Source: Priestia megaterium NBRC 15308 = ATCC 14581 (lineage in GTDB: Bacteria > Bacillota > Bacilli > Bacillales > Bacillaceae_H). From it: a stretch of DNA of 64,000 nucleotides. A program made the position numbers and the translations under genes. This document shows, in pieces, positions 62,315 through 64,000 of this stretch; the stretch's first letter is position 1, and the number at the start of each line of letters is the position of its first letter. The notes beneath the pieces are model-generated. The model worked only from the letters and a program-made list of their open reading frames with translations. It was not told the origin of the DNA and did no database searches. The DNA lies in the NCBI RefSeq assembly GCF_000832985.1, contig NZ_CP009920.1, positions 3,652,501-3,716,500 on the forward strand, given 5' to 3'.

Positions 62315-62959
62315 ATGGAAGAAGGGATGTATGTGGGAGCTTTCTTTAGCTATGTATTATTAGGACTCTCGTTGGCGGCACCAATTGGTCCAATAAATGC
62401 AGCGCAGCTTGATAAAGGAATCAAAAATGGTTTTTTACATGCTTGGTTCTTAGGGATAGGAGCAACCTCGGTTGACGCTCTTTATATGCTTGTAGTGTAT
62501 TTTGGATCCGTTCATTTTTTAAGCAGCGATTTTATGAAAACGTTTCTTTTTTCGTTTGGATGCTTCGTATTAATTTATACCGGTATTGAAGGGTTAATGA
62601 GCGCAGGGAAAATTACACAGCATCGGAACGCAAAAGGAGATTCTGTAGTAAAGTGTTTTTTTTCAGGTTTTTTAATTTCATTAACAAACCCGCTTACTAT
62701 TCTTTTTTGGCTTGGTATTTATGGCTCTGTTTTAGCCAAAACAGCTAATACATACGAAACAGAACAGCTCATTTTATACAGCTGTGCTATTTTTACAGGG
62801 ATTTTATGCTGGGATATTGCGATGGCAGCATTAGCAAGCACTTTTCGAAGGTACTTAGCAGCGACATTTTTGACTGCAGTTTCTGTTATATCCGGCCTTT
62901 CTCTAATAGGATTTGGTATATATTTCGGCTGGCAGGCTGTACAGCAATTGATTATTTAA
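62315..62959 (+). CDS. LysE-family transporter
   Basis: Six-helix exporter of up to 214 residues. GLSLAAPIGPINAAQLDKGIKNGFLHAWFLGIGATSVDALY and LISLTNPLTILFWLGIYGSV are the two LysE blocks. Three in-frame starts are possible: ATG 62315 (no ribosome site), ATG 62327 (too close to GAAGGG) and GTG 62333 (6 nt after AAGAAGGG). The last has the best spacing. It is paralogous to the LysE protein at 40711. The substrate is probably an amino acid. Confidence 0.85.
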   Translation: MEEGMYVGAFFSYVLLGLSLAAPIGPINAAQLDKGIKNGFLHAWFLGIGATSVDALYMLVVYFGSVHFLSSDFMKTFLFSFGCFVLIYTGIEGLMSAGKITQHRNAKGDSVVKCFFSGFLISLTNPLTILFWLGIYGSVLAKTANTYETEQLILYSCAIFTGILCWDIAMAALASTFRRYLAATFLTAVSVISGLSLIGFGIYFGWQAVQQLII

Positions 62960-63036
62960 GAGGGGAAAAAGCAGAACTGAATTTAAAGAGTTTTCTATCT
63001 GTTGAAAAATAGTAGAAAGCTGCCTCTTTTTGCGCA
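62958..63036 (+). terminator. Extended hairpin after the LysE gene
   Basis: AAGAGG...GCAG pairs with CTGCCTCTTTTT across an internal TTTCTAT/ATAGTAGAAA hairpin and ends in T residues. It is less regular than the other terminators. Confidence 0.45.
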
Positions 63037-63086
63037 TAATTTTTTCAAACTATCACACACTACATCGAGGCGTAAGGAGTGATAGT

Positions 63087-64000
63087 ATGAAAAAGAAAAT
63101 AGGCTGCGGAAGTCAGGTTGAAGGGAAATTAAAATGGTGGCAGCTGTCTTTAATCGGAGTAGGGTGCATCATCGGTACAGGCTATTTTTTAGGATCAAGT
63201 ATTGCAATAAAAGCCACGGGTCCCTCTGTATTAATTGCTTTTTTACTAGCAGCAGTATGTACATTTGTTGTATTTGATGCTCTTGCTAAAATGAGTGCTC
63301 AAGATCCTCAAAAAGGTTCGTTTCGCTCCTATGCTAAAAAGGCTTATGGAAGATGGGCAGGATTTAGCAGCGGATGGGTGTACTGGAGTTCAGAGATGCT
63401 GATCATGGGGAGTCAGCTCACTGCTTTATCTCTTTTTACACGTTTTTGGTTTGACGGTATTCCACTGTGGGTCTTTGCCTCTATTTATGCTGTTTTAGGC
63501 ATTGCTGTTGTATTAATCGGAACAAAAGGCTTTGAACGAATGGAAAATGTATTTGCTGTCACAAAAGTGGCTGCCATTTTAATGTTTATTGTATTAGCTA
63601 GTCTCGCTTTATTTGGATTTCTTGACCAAGGTGCCAAACAAGGAGTGCCACGAACGATAAGTGAAGTATTTCCCCACGGCTTTTTAGGTTTATGGGGCGC
63701 TTTGCTTTATGCCTTTTATGCTTTCGGCGGCATCGAAGTCATGGGAATCATGACGGTTCGTTTAGAAAAAAAAGAAGATGCACCGAAAGCAGGAAGAAGT
63801 ATGCTTATTCTCCTTGGAATTATTTATATTGTTTCACTGAGTTTAGCTATTTTAATTGTGCCATTTCATGATTTTCATGGAAATCAAAGTCCATTTATAA
63901 CGGCTTTAGAAACATATCATCTTCCATTTTTCCCTCATGTTTTTAATGGAGCAATGATTGTTGCTGGTTTCTCAACGATGTCAGCGTCTTTTTTTTCTGT
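63087..64000 (+). CDS. APC-family amino acid permease, 3' end outside the window
   Basis: The first 304 residues of an amino acid permease; the frame is open to the window edge. The N-terminus WWQLSLIGVGCIIGTGYFLGSSIAIKATGPSV and the central YAFYAFGGIEVMGIMTVRLEKKEDAPKA are AAT/APC signatures. About 8 membrane helices are visible of the expected 12. The ATG at 63087 follows TAAGGAG. It resembles Bacillus YbgF/AapA-type permeases; the substrate is unknown. Confidence 0.85.
   Translation, partial: MKKKIGCGSQVEGKLKWWQLSLIGVGCIIGTGYFLGSSIAIKATGPSVLIAFLLAAVCTFVVFDALAKMSAQDPQKGSFRSYAKKAYGRWAGFSSGWVYWSSEMLIMGSQLTALSLFTRFWFDGIPLWVFASIYAVLGIAVVLIGTKGFERMENVFAVTKVAAILMFIVLASLALFGFLDQGAKQGVPRTISEVFPHGFLGLWGALLYAFYAFGGIEVMGIMTVRLEKKEDAPKAGRSMLILLGIIYIVSLSLAILIVPFHDFHGNQSPFITALETYHLPFFPHVFNGAMIVAGFSTMSASFFS

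Noticed and set aside
1-64000. CRISPR arrays, tRNA/rRNA genes, prophage, transposases or restriction/defence systems.
   Set aside because: None was found: no spaced identical repeats, no tRNA-like clover leaves noticed and no such proteins among the reading frames.

Overview
The window reads as chromosomal DNA of a low-GC, endospore-forming Bacillus relative, most likely Priestia (Bacillus) megaterium. The evidence is AAGGAGG-type ribosome binding sites, frequent TTG/GTG starts, Bacillus-type Fur and cre sites, a 484-residue SacB levansucrase whose catalytic triad falls at the positions I recall for the B. megaterium enzyme, and many Bacillus families (DUF3231, YtzI, YfhD-like, HxlR/HxlA, OpuA, HutP, RsbK/M/Y). 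No rRNA, tRNA, CRISPR, prophage or transposase was seen. Both ends cut genes: a PfkB kinase on the left and an APC permease on the right.

Layout. 1-4.3 kb: a sugar-acid-like locus (PfkB kinase, GntR/UTRA regulator, GntP permease, BtpA-family protein, truncated HAD phosphatase). 4.4-9.7 kb: DUF3231 protein, secreted alkaline phosphatase behind a four-repeat Pho box, FrnE-like oxidoreductase, intracellular subtilisin coupled to an endonuclease I. 9.7-13.9 kb: a MarR/HlyD/DHA2 efflux locus plus small genes (XRE, ytzI, yfhD-like). 14-19.1 kb: a Fur-controlled siderophore ABC importer and a divergent Fur-box ferredoxin-NADP reductase. 19.2-23.8 kb: methionine gamma-lyase, Bcr-type efflux pump, aldo-keto reductase, thioesterase and a small protein. 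23.9-35.1 kb: zwf, hxlR, hxlA and a six-gene betaine uptake/demethylation operon. 35.7-40.5 kb: an RsbK-RsbM-RsbY-like general-stress signalling module. 40.7-46.5 kb: LysE exporter, APC permease, Crp/Fnr regulator, YjjG-type nucleotidase and gamma-glutamyltransferase. 47-50.2 kb: levansucrase and endolevanase. 50.3-64 kb: ferritin-like protein, DHA2 pump, kbl-tdh threonine catabolism, hutP, an MFS transporter behind a PyrR-type attenuator, DJ-1 protein, small monooxygenase, aldehyde dehydrogenase, MBL hydrolase, LysE exporter and APC permease.

How the genes fit together. Glycine betaine taken up by OpuA would be demethylated stepwise by the Rieske oxygenase, the FAD/GcvT-type dimethylglycine oxidase and the sarcosine-oxidase-like enzyme. 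These steps release formaldehyde or methylene-tetrahydrofolate. The neighbouring hxlA and zwf could feed formaldehyde into the ribulose-monophosphate and oxidative pentose-phosphate route. hxlR and hxlA share a 41-bp operator-like element. The most distinctive regulatory finding is the leader of the MFS transporter at 56.2 kb: two PyrR-binding-loop sequences flank a terminator, which suggests a pyrimidine-responsive transporter. A three-copy dispersed terminator repeat and candidate sigma-B promoters are also described.
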